Assembly: GCA_003222675.1 (NCBI GenBank) | Contig: QHWT01000040.1 | Location: 1-64,000, forward strand | Direction of reading: 5' to 3' | Origin: Acidobacteriota bacterium | GTDB lineage: Bacteria > Acidobacteriota > Vicinamibacteria > Vicinamibacterales > 2-12-FULL-66-21 | DNA: 64,000 nt | Shown here: positions 52,857 to 60,312 of the stretch, in pieces | Position numbering within the stretch: position 1 is the first letter of the stretch | Layout: every line of letters starts with the position of its first letter | Notes under the pieces: generated by a model | What the model was told of the DNA's origin: nothing | The model's input: only the letters and a program-made list of their open reading frames with translations | Database searches by the model: none | Made by a program: the position numbers and the translations under genes

Positions 52857-53656
52857 GAGCGATCCTCGACGGCAGCGACGAAGTTATAGGCGGGCCAAGG
52901 TCCACTCAGCGTGATTCCGGCGCCCGCGCTCGCGCACGCGACAGCCTGGCGCCGTGCTTCCGCCTTGAACCGCGGGCGCGCGGCGGTTGTGACGAGAAAC
53001 GCTGCCTCGAGAAGCGGTGGGTTCAATCCCGGCTCTGGTCGACGCTCGCGTCGTCGCGCGTCACGTGCGAATCTCCGCAACCGCGCGTATGCGCGGTCCG
53101 CGGCGGTAATCGCTTCCACGCGCGCGGCTCTCGCCGCATCGCGCGCTTCCTTCCGCGCGACGAGAAAGGCTGTGCCACCTTTGTGGAAACCGCCAGTGGA
53201 TTTCGAGGTCCGGCGCGACGCTCGCGGCATGCTCTCTGTGACCGAACGCGTCACGCGAATGCCCCATTCCTCGCAGCCGGCAATATGCCGCATCGCGCGT
53301 TCCAGCGAAACGCGGCGCGCGCGCACGTCCGAGACGGCTTTGTCGGCTGACGAGAACATCGTGAACAGCTTCATCGGGAGGACCGTCGTGCCGCGCATCC
53401 GCGCGAAGTGCTCGACCACGCGTTCGTGCGCCACCGCAGCCTGTGACACCCATTCGAGATCGCGCAATCGCGGCTCGAGTCGCGATGGTCCGTAGATGTC
53501 GAGCGGCACGTCCGCCGCGATCAGCCATAACCTGGCGGCCGCCTTGACTGGTTCGGGTCGAGTTGCCCCGTCGAGCCCGCTGGGCACGCGCGCGACGGAC
53601 GGTTGCCGGGCCGCACGGACCAGACAGTAGAGATACACAGCGGAAGTCGCAGACAT
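52853..53656 (-). CDS. GvpL/GvpF-family gas vesicle protein (second copy)
   Basis: 267 residues from ATG 53656 (track start 53686 lies inside the ATPase gene). SAVYLYCLVRAARQPSVARV begins the N-terminal GvpF/L domain, TTVLPMKLFTMFSSADKAVS the middle, and LSGPWPAYNFVAAVEDRS is the C-terminal signature. An Arg/Ala-rich helical stretch (about 150-215) is typical of the coiled-coil part. ATGA overlap with the ATPase gene indicates strict co-production. Confidence 0.87.
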   Translation of the reverse strand: MSATSAVYLYCLVRAARQPSVARVPSGLDGATRPEPVKAAARLWLIAADVPLDIYGPSRLEPRLRDLEWVSQAAVAHERVVEHFARMRGTTVLPMKLFTMFSSADKAVSDVRARRVSLERAMRHIAGCEEWGIRVTRSVTESMPRASRRTSKSTGGFHKGGTAFLVARKEARDAARAARVEAITAADRAYARLRRFARDARRRERRPEPGLNPPLLEAAFLVTTAARPRFKAEARRQAVACASAGAGITLSGPWPAYNFVAAVEDRS

Positions 53657-55737
53657 CAATTGATTCGCCGCCAGAAGGACGCCCACCGCGCCAGCGACTC
53701 GACGCCATGCGGCGGTGGCACCTCGGCGGGAGCCTCGATGATAGTGTAAGGTCGTTTACCGCGGGCTCGCGTCAGCAGCAGCGTGATTTCGCGTGCCTCC
53801 GCGCGTTCGATCGTCTCGCACCTCGCGCACGTGCCCGCGCCCACCGCATTCACGATCGAGCCGGTGACGGCGATTCCGAGCCTGTCAAGCGCCTGCTGCA
53901 AGCGAATCGACTCGGCGCGCGGCAAGGCCGCCGCCCGCGTGACAATCACGAACTGCGCCTGCGAGCCGTCGCGCAGAATCGCCTCCACACGGCGCAGCCG
54001 CTTCGAGAACTGCACCAGCAATTCCGCGAGCGTGCCCGCGCCGATGATCTCGTGGTACTTGAGGAGGATGGCCATCAACGCCTGCGTCCACTCGCGCAGG
54101 AGTGCTGGTGTCTCGAGCAGCCGAAGCGCATGACCTGTGGGGGCCGTATCGGATACGATAATCTCCCCGCTTCGGGCCGAATCGGCGAGCGTGTCGGCCA
54201 CGTCTCCTATCGCGATCACCTCGTCGATGCCAGGCGGCGCGAGATCGATCAGTTTGCGGAAGGCCGCTCGATCGGCCCCGACCTGAACCGCGCCGCGCGC
54301 GATGTTCTCGAATGCCTTGTCGACCGAATCGAGATAGCGCGTCCGAAAGCGCGCAAGGCTGGCCGCCGCATCGATCTCGCGAACCCGCAGATTCCCGGGC
54401 GCACCATGGATCCCCACAGCGCGGTCGCCGATGCGTGCAGCCAGCACGTCGCCAAGCGAGTGCGCTGGATCGCTTGACAGCAGCAGGATGCGCCGATTCG
54501 GATGGCGGGAGGCCAGTTGCAGCGCAAATGCCGCCGCACATGTCGACTTCCCGACGCCGCCTTTGCCGCCAAAGAGTATCCAGCGCGAGTTCTCTGCGAA
54601 GTCTGTAAACCAGCGACCGGGATCTGACGCTTGTGTAAACGACCGACCGGGGTCTGACCCCGGTGTCCCAGAACGAACACTCCGTCGCTGCCCGCGCACG
54701 CGGCGCGCCACAGGCGGCAACGACACGGGCCGCGACCATCGCCGCATTGACCGCGCGACGGAGCGTAGCGCGCGAACGCCGCGCGGCTCGGCATCGAGCT
54801 GTGGCAGCGTGACGATTTCCACATCCGAGAAGCGCGACGCGATCGGCCGGATCGCGCGCGATTCGAACCGCCGCCGGGCATCGCACCACTCGCAGGGCTT
54901 CGGCGGAGCGGGCGTGGCCCGGTTCACCAGCAGCGATCGCACGGTGATTCCCACGCGCGCGAGCGCCGACATCGCATCGCTCGTCTCCTCGAGCGCCATC
55001 GGTTCCGGCAACGTGACCCACGTGATCCTCGTCAGCGCCTCGTCCCTCAGCCGCGCGGCGAGCGACCGGCCCTCGCCCTCGATCTCCGCGATCAACGCGT
55101 CCGCGGCATCTGCCGCGTAGCGTCCGCGCAGCGCGCTGACCACCATCCGATGGTGCGCCTGCAGGGTGTCGAGCAGCTCCGCAACCCGTTCAAGGAGGAC
55201 GGGCGTGGACAACAATCGCAGCGTATGACCGGTCGGCGCCGAGTCGACGACGACCACGTCGTAGCTGTTGGCGGCAACACGCGCAATCTCGAGCAGCCCG
55301 ATGACCTCATCGATCCCGGGCAGCGACAGCTTGAGCAGACGGCCGATATCTTCTTCGTCGAGATAGGTGCCGCGAAGCGCGATTGCGGACAGCAGGTCAC
55401 GCCGCGGGGCGAGCCATCGATCGAAGGCGCGCGTGGCGTCGAGATCCACGGCGCGGAGGCGGGGCACTCCGGCGACCGCGCGCGGCACGGAGGCTACGCG
55501 CACACCCAGGACATCACCGAGCGAGGAGGCAGGATCGGTCGAGACGAGCAGCGTGCGATTGGTGCGCGCCGCCTCGATCGCGAATGCGGCCGCGCACGTG
55601 GTTTTGCCGACGCCACCCTTGCCACCGACCAACGCAAAAGACGGAAGGCGGAACACAGAAGACGGAAGTACTTCCTTCTTCTTTCTTCCGACTTCCGTCC
55701 TGGGTCGTGTTCGTCTTCTAGTGTTCTTCGCCCTCAA
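53656..55737 (-). CDS. Tandem ArsA/Get3-like ATPase in the gas vesicle operon
   Basis: 693 residues made of two ArsA/Get3-type halves. Each has the deviant Walker A (GGKGGVGKTT near 38-46, GGKGGVGKST near 390-398), a switch I (STDPASSLGDVLG; SSDPAHSLGDVL), a switch II (VDSAPTGHTLRLL; SDTAPTGHALRLL) and a CxxC (CEWC near 282, CARC near 637), as in zinc-bridged Get3 dimers. No arsB, arsC or arsD is near, so arsenite pumping is unlikely. A chaperone or targeting role for hydrophobic GvpA-type proteins is the inference. The linker and the N-terminal 30 residues are repeat-coded; an in-frame GTG at VFRLPSF is an alternative start. It overlaps gvpG by 20 bases. Confidence 0.88.
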   Translation of the reverse strand: MRAKNTRRRTRPRTEVGRKKKEVLPSSVFRLPSFALVGGKGGVGKTTCAAAFAIEAARTNRTLLVSTDPASSLGDVLGVRVASVPRAVAGVPRLRAVDLDATRAFDRWLAPRRDLLSAIALRGTYLDEEDIGRLLKLSLPGIDEVIGLLEIARVAANSYDVVVVDSAPTGHTLRLLSTPVLLERVAELLDTLQAHHRMVVSALRGRYAADAADALIAEIEGEGRSLAARLRDEALTRITWVTLPEPMALEETSDAMSALARVGITVRSLLVNRATPAPPKPCEWCDARRRFESRAIRPIASRFSDVEIVTLPQLDAEPRGVRALRSVARSMRRWSRPVSLPPVARRVRGQRRSVRSGTPGSDPGRSFTQASDPGRWFTDFAENSRWILFGGKGGVGKSTCAAAFALQLASRHPNRRILLLSSDPAHSLGDVLAARIGDRAVGIHGAPGNLRVREIDAAASLARFRTRYLDSVDKAFENIARGAVQVGADRAAFRKLIDLAPPGIDEVIAIGDVADTLADSARSGEIIVSDTAPTGHALRLLETPALLREWTQALMAILLKYHEIIGAGTLAELLVQFSKRLRRVEAILRDGSQAQFVIVTRAAALPRAESIRLQQALDRLGIAVTGSIVNAVGAGTCARCETIERAEAREITLLLTRARGKRPYTIIEAPAEVPPPHGVESLARWASFWRRIN
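54603..54665. repeat. Repeat GACCGGGATCTGAC / GACCGGGGTCTGACCCCGG coding the ATPase linker
   Basis: Two direct GACCGGG(A/G)TCTGAC units, the second extended into the palindrome GGGGTCTGACCCC. On the minus strand they code SDPGRSFTQASDPGRWFTDF between the two ATPase halves. Confidence 0.75.
55635..55712. repeat. GACGGAAGGCGGAACACAGAAGACGGAAG tract at the ATPase N-terminus
   Basis: Purine-rich repeats on the plus strand followed by ACTTCC/TTCCGACTTCCGTCC on its right side, an imperfect inverted repeat. It codes the N-terminal stretch of the ATPase before the first P-loop. Confidence 0.65.
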
Positions 55738-56017
55738 AGGTGGCTTCGATGCCGGTGACCTTCATCTCGCCGCGAGCGATGGCAGCAGGCTGTCCGCCGC
55801 CTTGGCGTTCCTTGATCTCGCGGATCCTCGCGATGATCTCCACCTCGAGCTCGTCGAATTCTTCCTGGCTCATCTCGCCGAGCTCGACGCGCATCTGGCC
55901 CGCCAGCAGCTGATCGCGCAGCTTGCTGTCGTCGTTCATCTCGGTCTCGACGGCCGCCGCGATCTTGTCGAGCACGAAGCGAATGCCGCCGACGAGGAGA
56001 CTGTCGATGATCAGCAT
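55718..56017 (-). CDS. gvpG: Gas vesicle protein GvpG
   Basis: 99 residues. The core LLVGGIRFVLDKIAAAVETE plus the acidic helix LRDQLLAGQMRVELGEMSQE and FDELEVEIIARIREIKERQG matches GvpG, a small amphipathic assembly factor found beside gvpF/L. Its tail (MKVTGIEATFEGEEH) overlaps the ATPase start. It begins nine bases after gvpF/L. Confidence 0.92.
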   Translation of the reverse strand: MLIIDSLLVGGIRFVLDKIAAAVETEMNDDSKLRDQLLAGQMRVELGEMSQEEFDELEVEIIARIREIKERQGGGQPAAIARGEMKVTGIEATFEGEEH

Positions 56018-56026
56018 CGGCTCATG

Positions 56027-56950
56027 TCAGTGCGCCCGCTCGAGCTTCAGGCGGATATTGACGAAGTTGTACGGCGGCCACGGGCCCGTGTACTTGAAGG
56101 TGAGCTTGTCGTATTGCTGGCCGATTTCCTTGACGCGCGCGTCGAAGGCCTGCTCCATCTGCCGCGAGACCAGGAACGCCGCGTTCATGATCATCTTGTC
56201 GCCGATCGGCTTGTTCGACCGGGAAGCGACCGACACGCTTCTGAGCGCATCGAAGATTTCGGCGACATAGCGCTCCGAGCGCGACTGGAGCGCGGCGTCG
56301 ATCAGCCGGCCGTACTGCATGCGCGCGAAATACGTGGACCCTTTCTGCGAAGAGATCTCGCTCTTCAGACGCCGGATGTCCTCGTCATCTTCCTCGATCT
56401 CCCGAACGATGTGATCCCGATCCCACAGGACCTTCAGTCCGAACTCGAACTTCCCCTGCATCTTGCTCAGCACGTCGCTGAAAGCGTCATACGCGGAGCG
56501 GAGCAGCTCGATAATATCGTCGTTGGTCTTGAACACGGTGCCGAACGACATCGGAATGACCGTGTGCTTCTGCATCACGGTTTCGTTCACCTGCTGGTGC
56601 CGGAGCACGTTCTCGCGCGTCGGATCCTGAACGACGATCGGCGTCTTCGAGACCACTGCCGCGATGTCCCGATGATGGACGGTGTGCACTTCCGACGGCT
56701 CGGGCCCGAGGCCGAGCGGCCCGAAGCTCAGAGGCTCATTGGAACGAATGACGCAGTAGACATATCGGCCCTCGGTCGAATCGTCGCGCCGCGCGGATGT
56801 CGACGGCACGCGCACGCGTTCGAGCTTGCGGCGTGACGTCTCCTCGCTCGTGCCGCCCGCCCGGCGAGCGGTTTCCGCCTTACGTGTCGCGGTTGGCGCG
56901 GCTTTACTCGTGCGCCCTCCCTTTCCGGGTTTTTTTACTGATTTCGCCAT
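56027..56950 (-). CDS. GvpL/GvpF-family gas vesicle protein (first copy, with basic N-terminal extension)
   Basis: 307 residues from ATG 56950, behind GGAG at six bases spacing; the track uses a GTG one codon earlier. Residues 1-60 form a Lys/Arg/Thr/Ser-rich extension (KSVKKPGKGGRTSKAAPTAT). The GvpF/L body follows: GRYVYCVIRSNEPLSFGPLG, TVIPMSFGTVFKTNDDIIEL, KFEFGLKVLWDRDHIVREIE, and the signature YTGPWPPYNFVNIRLKLERAH. It is the most canonical of the three copies. Confidence 0.93.
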   Translation of the reverse strand: MAKSVKKPGKGGRTSKAAPTATRKAETARRAGGTSEETSRRKLERVRVPSTSARRDDSTEGRYVYCVIRSNEPLSFGPLGLGPEPSEVHTVHHRDIAAVVSKTPIVVQDPTRENVLRHQQVNETVMQKHTVIPMSFGTVFKTNDDIIELLRSAYDAFSDVLSKMQGKFEFGLKVLWDRDHIVREIEEDDEDIRRLKSEISSQKGSTYFARMQYGRLIDAALQSRSERYVAEIFDALRSVSVASRSNKPIGDKMIMNAAFLVSRQMEQAFDARVKEIGQQYDKLTFKYTGPWPPYNFVNIRLKLERAH

Positions 56951-56963
56951 CACCGACTCCGCC

Positions 56964-57404
56964 TCAGGACCGTTTCATCGACCTGCGGGCTGCGCGTCCC
57001 GCGTCCTCGGCGCTGCGCGGCGGTGATTCGAGCAGGCGCTTGATTTCGGCGACGAGTGCGTCCGGTAAACAGGGCTTCGTCACAAACGCGTCACAGCCCG
57101 CCTGACGCGCACCTTCCGCGTGTCCGGCGAGCGCGTGGCCCGTCAACGCGACGACCGGAATGTGACGCGTGCGGTCGTTTCCTTTCAATCGCCGGGTGGC
57201 TTCCCAGCCGTCCATCCTCGGCAACGCGAGATCCATCAGGATGATGTCCGGCATCAGCGTCTCCGCCATCTCGACTGCCTCGAGCCCGTTGGTTGCTTCC
57301 GCCACCTCGAACCCCGAGAACTGCAAGTACGCCGCGTACATCTCGCGCGCGTCGGGATAGTCTTCCACCACGAGGACAAGAGGCTGGGCCCGGGTGGTTG
57401 TCAT
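56964..57404 (-). CDS. Single-domain response regulator (CheY-like) in the gas vesicle operon
   Basis: 146 residues from ATG 57404, overlapping the kinase TGA as ATGA. One receiver domain: VLVVEDYPDAREMYAAYLQF (acidic pocket), ILMDLALPRMDGWEAT with the phospho-accepting Asp, VVALTGHALAGHAEGA (Thr/Ser switch) and FVTKPCLPDALVAE (conserved Lys). After residue 120 there is only a short Arg-rich tail and no DNA-binding or enzyme domain. It must act by protein contact or as a phosphate relay. It precedes gvpF/L by 13 bases. Confidence 0.92.
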   Translation of the reverse strand: MTTTRAQPLVLVVEDYPDAREMYAAYLQFSGFEVAEATNGLEAVEMAETLMPDIILMDLALPRMDGWEATRRLKGNDRTRHIPVVALTGHALAGHAEGARQAGCDAFVTKPCLPDALVAEIKRLLESPPRSAEDAGRAARRSMKRS

Positions 57405-59539
57405 CGACGCTTCACCTTGACCGGAATGCGCAGCGTAAATGTAGACCCTTTGCCGAGCTGACTCTCGAGCTCTATCGATCCGCCGAGCATCACCGAGAGG
57501 CGCCGGCAAATCGACAAACCGAGGCCCGTGCCGCCATACCCCCGGGCGGGTGAACTATCGAGCTGCCGGAAATCCTCGAACACCCTGGACTGATCCTCTC
57601 CGGCGATCCCGATACCCGTGTCGCGGACCGCCATGACCATCTGATTACCTCGCGCATCATACGCCGCCGACATCGTGACTGAACCGGAGGGCGTGAACTT
57701 CAGCGCGTTACTCAGGAGGTTCAGCAGGATCTGCTTAATCTTCTGTCGATCCGACCGCAAAGGGGGAAGCCTGCTCCGCATTTGCGATTCGACCGTGATG
57801 TTCGAACGGCGGATGATCGGCTCCAGTTCCGACATGACCTCATCCACGAGCTCGGTGACGCCGAACTTGGTGATGTTCAGCGGCATGCGCCCCGCTTCGA
57901 TGCGCGTGATGTCGAGGATGTCGTTGATGAGCGCGAGCAGGTGCCGCGCGTTCGAATCGATGCGCGAGAGGCTCTTGCGCTGCGGATCCGTCACCTGCCC
58001 TGTGACGTTGTTCAGCAGCATGTGGGTGTAGCCCAGAATCGCGTTCAGCGGCGTCCTGAACTCGTGCGACATGTTCGCGAGGAACTGCGACTTGAGCGCA
58101 GACGCCTGTTCGAGCGCGATGTGCTGCCTGCGCAGCAGCTCGTTCTGCTCGGCGAGCTCGGCCGTGGCTTCCTGGACGTTCTGCTCGAGCTCCTGCGACG
58201 CTTCCTTCAATTGCTCGTAGAGGCGGGCCTTCTCGATCGCTTCGGTCAGGTCGTGCAGGATCGTCACGACCCACATCAACTCTCCCTGTTCCGAGAGGAT
58301 CGTGCCGGCGAGCGCCTCGACCGGCAACGGGCGGCCGCTCACCGGGTCGGCCAGCTGGATCTCTCCGCGATACCGCTGCTCGCCCGAGCGCGTGAGCACG
58401 TTCGAGACAAACGACGTCAGGTTTGCGCCGTTCGCTTGCACACGGCGCAGCGCGGCCTCGTCCTCCACTCCCGGGACGTTGAACAGCCGCTCGGCCGGCG
58501 TGTTCATCAGGACGATGTCCCCTTCCTGATCGGTGACGAGAATCGGGTCGGCGACCGAATCGATGATCAGGTCAAGCCGATGGCGCTCGTCGCGAACTTC
58601 CGCCTGCGCGACCCGCAGCGTGCGGTAGCTCTCCTCGATCTCTTCCTTCGCGCGCGCCAGGTCGGTGACGTTGCGCAGAATCGACACGACGTAAGTGCCT
58701 TGCCGCTCGTCTTTTGCCCGTGAGCTCAGGAGCTCGAACAACAGGTCGGAGCCTTCGAGCGGATCGACCAGCAGGAGCTCGCGCCGCGCGAGTTCCGCCA
58801 TTCCGACGGCGCTCGTCGAGAGCGCCGCCGAAAAGAGCATGTTGTTCAGGCCGACGGCGCGCCGCCATCCCTCACTCGCTTCTTCCGGCGCCGCGAACAG
58901 CTTTTCCGCATGGCTGTTCGCGATGATCAGCTTTCCCTCCGTATCGGTCAGCAGGATGGGGTCGGTAACGGCGTTGATGATGCTATAAAGGAGCATCCGC
59001 TCCTGGCCGAACCGCGTCTCCGAGAGCGATTGCCGGCTCAGAAGCCGCGAAACCTGCTTTCCAAGCGTCCGGCCGAGCCACACGACGTCGGCGTCCAGCT
59101 CCGGGCCGATCGCGTTGACGAGGAGCAAACCCTGGCCGAGTTCACGTTCTTCCGCACGCAGCGGAATCGCGTGGAATGAGCGCCCCTCGAGCGGAACGCG
59201 ATACCGGGTGCTGATGAGCCCTTCAATGAAGACCGGATCCGGGCTGTTGAGCGCCTCGACCAGCGGATGCATGGCGTCAGCACGGCTGACCGAAAAATCA
59301 ACGACCGCGCTGCTGGGCACACCGTGGTCGGCGACCAGCACCATCTCGTTCGAGACTGCATCGGCGACCAGCACGACCGCTTGTGAAACGGAAGAATGCG
59401 CGACGAGCCATTCGATCGACCGGCGGGCAGAATCCTGAATATCGATACTCGTCAACAGAAACTCGACGAGCGCGAGCTTGGCGTTTGTGGCGAATCCGGG
59501 AACCGGCACCGCCGGTGCGGCCACGCGCGGCACGGACAT
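57401..59539 (-). CDS. Soluble GAF-PAS-PAS hybrid-free histidine kinase in the gas vesicle operon
   Basis: 712 residues with no membrane helix. In order: GAF-like sensor (about 20-175), PAS (about 180-300, IINAVTDPILLTDTEGKLII), PAS (about 315-435, IIDSVADPILVTDQEGDIVL), a coiled coil, HisKA with SHEFRTPLNAILGYTHML (His near 492), and HATPase with N box LLNLLSNALKFTPSG, DTGIGIAGEDQ and GGTGLGLSICRRL. It probably phosphorylates the regulator encoded next. Its start directly abuts the gvpA stop (TAAATG), so it is made with the vesicle wall protein. The signal is unknown; a cytosolic cue such as energy, redox or a small ligand is inferred. Confidence 0.93.
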   Translation of the reverse strand: MSVPRVAAPAVPVPGFATNAKLALVEFLLTSIDIQDSARRSIEWLVAHSSVSQAVVLVADAVSNEMVLVADHGVPSSAVVDFSVSRADAMHPLVEALNSPDPVFIEGLISTRYRVPLEGRSFHAIPLRAEERELGQGLLLVNAIGPELDADVVWLGRTLGKQVSRLLSRQSLSETRFGQERMLLYSIINAVTDPILLTDTEGKLIIANSHAEKLFAAPEEASEGWRRAVGLNNMLFSAALSTSAVGMAELARRELLLVDPLEGSDLLFELLSSRAKDERQGTYVVSILRNVTDLARAKEEIEESYRTLRVAQAEVRDERHRLDLIIDSVADPILVTDQEGDIVLMNTPAERLFNVPGVEDEAALRRVQANGANLTSFVSNVLTRSGEQRYRGEIQLADPVSGRPLPVEALAGTILSEQGELMWVVTILHDLTEAIEKARLYEQLKEASQELEQNVQEATAELAEQNELLRRQHIALEQASALKSQFLANMSHEFRTPLNAILGYTHMLLNNVTGQVTDPQRKSLSRIDSNARHLLALINDILDITRIEAGRMPLNITKFGVTELVDEVMSELEPIIRRSNITVESQMRSRLPPLRSDRQKIKQILLNLLSNALKFTPSGSVTMSAAYDARGNQMVMAVRDTGIGIAGEDQSRVFEDFRQLDSSPARGYGGTGLGLSICRRLSVMLGGSIELESQLGKGSTFTLRIPVKVKRR

Positions 59540-59863
59540 TTACCCCTCGGTGGAACGACGCCGACCCCGGCGTCTGGATGCCGCGAGCTCCGCGCGAAGC
59601 GAGGCGTTCTCCGCGCTGAGAACCTGAGATGACGGGAGTTCGGCCACAGGAGAAGGCCGCGAAATCGGCGCCACCGAGCCGACCGCCTCGGAATATTTCA
59701 GATACGTATCGATAGAGGCCACGACGATCCGCGCTTCGACGGTGATCAGGTCGATGCCAACCAGCGAGACGCGGACCCACGCGTCGATGACGATTCCCTT
59801 GTCGAGCACCCGGTCCAGAACATCGATGAGACTGGTACCGCCCGGGGCGCGTTCAACTGCCAT
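59540..59863 (-). CDS. gvpA: Gas vesicle structural protein GvpA
   Basis: 107 residues. The wall-forming core is nearly canonical: [40 protein letters not shown] and [13 protein letters not shown] non-standard C-terminal tail of about 40 residues follows ([20 protein letters not shown]... ending Arg-rich), longer than usual GvpA. AGGAG stands six bases before the ATG, the best ribosome-binding sequence in the operon, fitting a highly translated structural gene. Confidence 0.95.
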   Translation of the reverse strand: MAVERAPGGTSLIDVLDRVLDKGIVIDAWVRVSLVGIDLITVEARIVVASIDTYLKYSEAVGSVAPISRPSPVAELPSSQVLSAENASLRAELAASRRRGRRRSTEG

Positions 59864-59894
59864 TCTGTGCTCCTGCTCAGAGACTCAGACCGTT

Positions 59895-60230
59895 TCAACG
59901 TCGCCGACGGGATCCGCCACGCGTCGCTGTGAGCGCTTCCACACGCGCCTGCAGCTTTCGGATCTCTGCTCGAAGATTCTCGTTCTCCGCTATGCTGCCC
60001 CGCAACTTTCCTGGAGACAGATCGCGATCGTACCGCCACCAGTCCAATCCGATCTCCTGTGCCTTGTCCAGCGAGCACACGAGAAGCCGGATACGAATTG
60101 TTAGAAGCTCTACCTCGGCCAGCGAGACTCGGATATCCCCGGCAATCACGAGCCCTTTGTCGAGCACGCGGTCGAGCACGTCGACCAGTCCGCTGCCGCG
60201 ATGATGGGACCCTGGCAGGTCGATAGCCAT
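59895..60230 (-). CDS. GvpJ-like minor gas vesicle protein
   Basis: First gene of the operon; 111 residues from ATG 60230 (the track's GTG at 60251 lies upstream of the predicted start of transcription). The GvpA-family core reads [40 protein letters not shown] and LDKAQEIGLDWWRYD, the last being typical of GvpJ-type nucleation proteins. The tail ENENLRAEIRKLQARVEALT is a coiled coil ending in basic residues, like that of the GvpA next door. Confidence 0.88.
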   Translation of the reverse strand: MAIDLPGSHHRGSGLVDVLDRVLDKGLVIAGDIRVSLAEVELLTIRIRLLVCSLDKAQEIGLDWWRYDRDLSPGKLRGSIAENENLRAEIRKLQARVEALTATRGGSRRRR

Positions 60231-60239
60231 GAGGCAGCG

Positions 60240-60268
60240 ACTATAGCGCACGGCCTGAGGGCAGGCAA
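60240..60268 (-). promoter_or_regulatory. Promoter of the gas vesicle operon
   Basis: Minus strand TTGCCT (60263-60268), exactly 17 bases, TATAGT (60240-60245), then nine bases to the ATG. The predicted start site leaves only a few bases of leader, so the first transcript is nearly leaderless. Confidence 0.7.
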
Positions 60269-60312
60269 CCGCGCGAGGCGCGTGTTCCCACCCTCATGGT
60301 GCCACAGTTGGG

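Noticed and set aside
53656-55737. Arsenite efflux ATPase ArsA of an ars operon
   Set aside because: No arsB, arsC, arsD or arsR nearby; coupled on both sides to gas vesicle genes.
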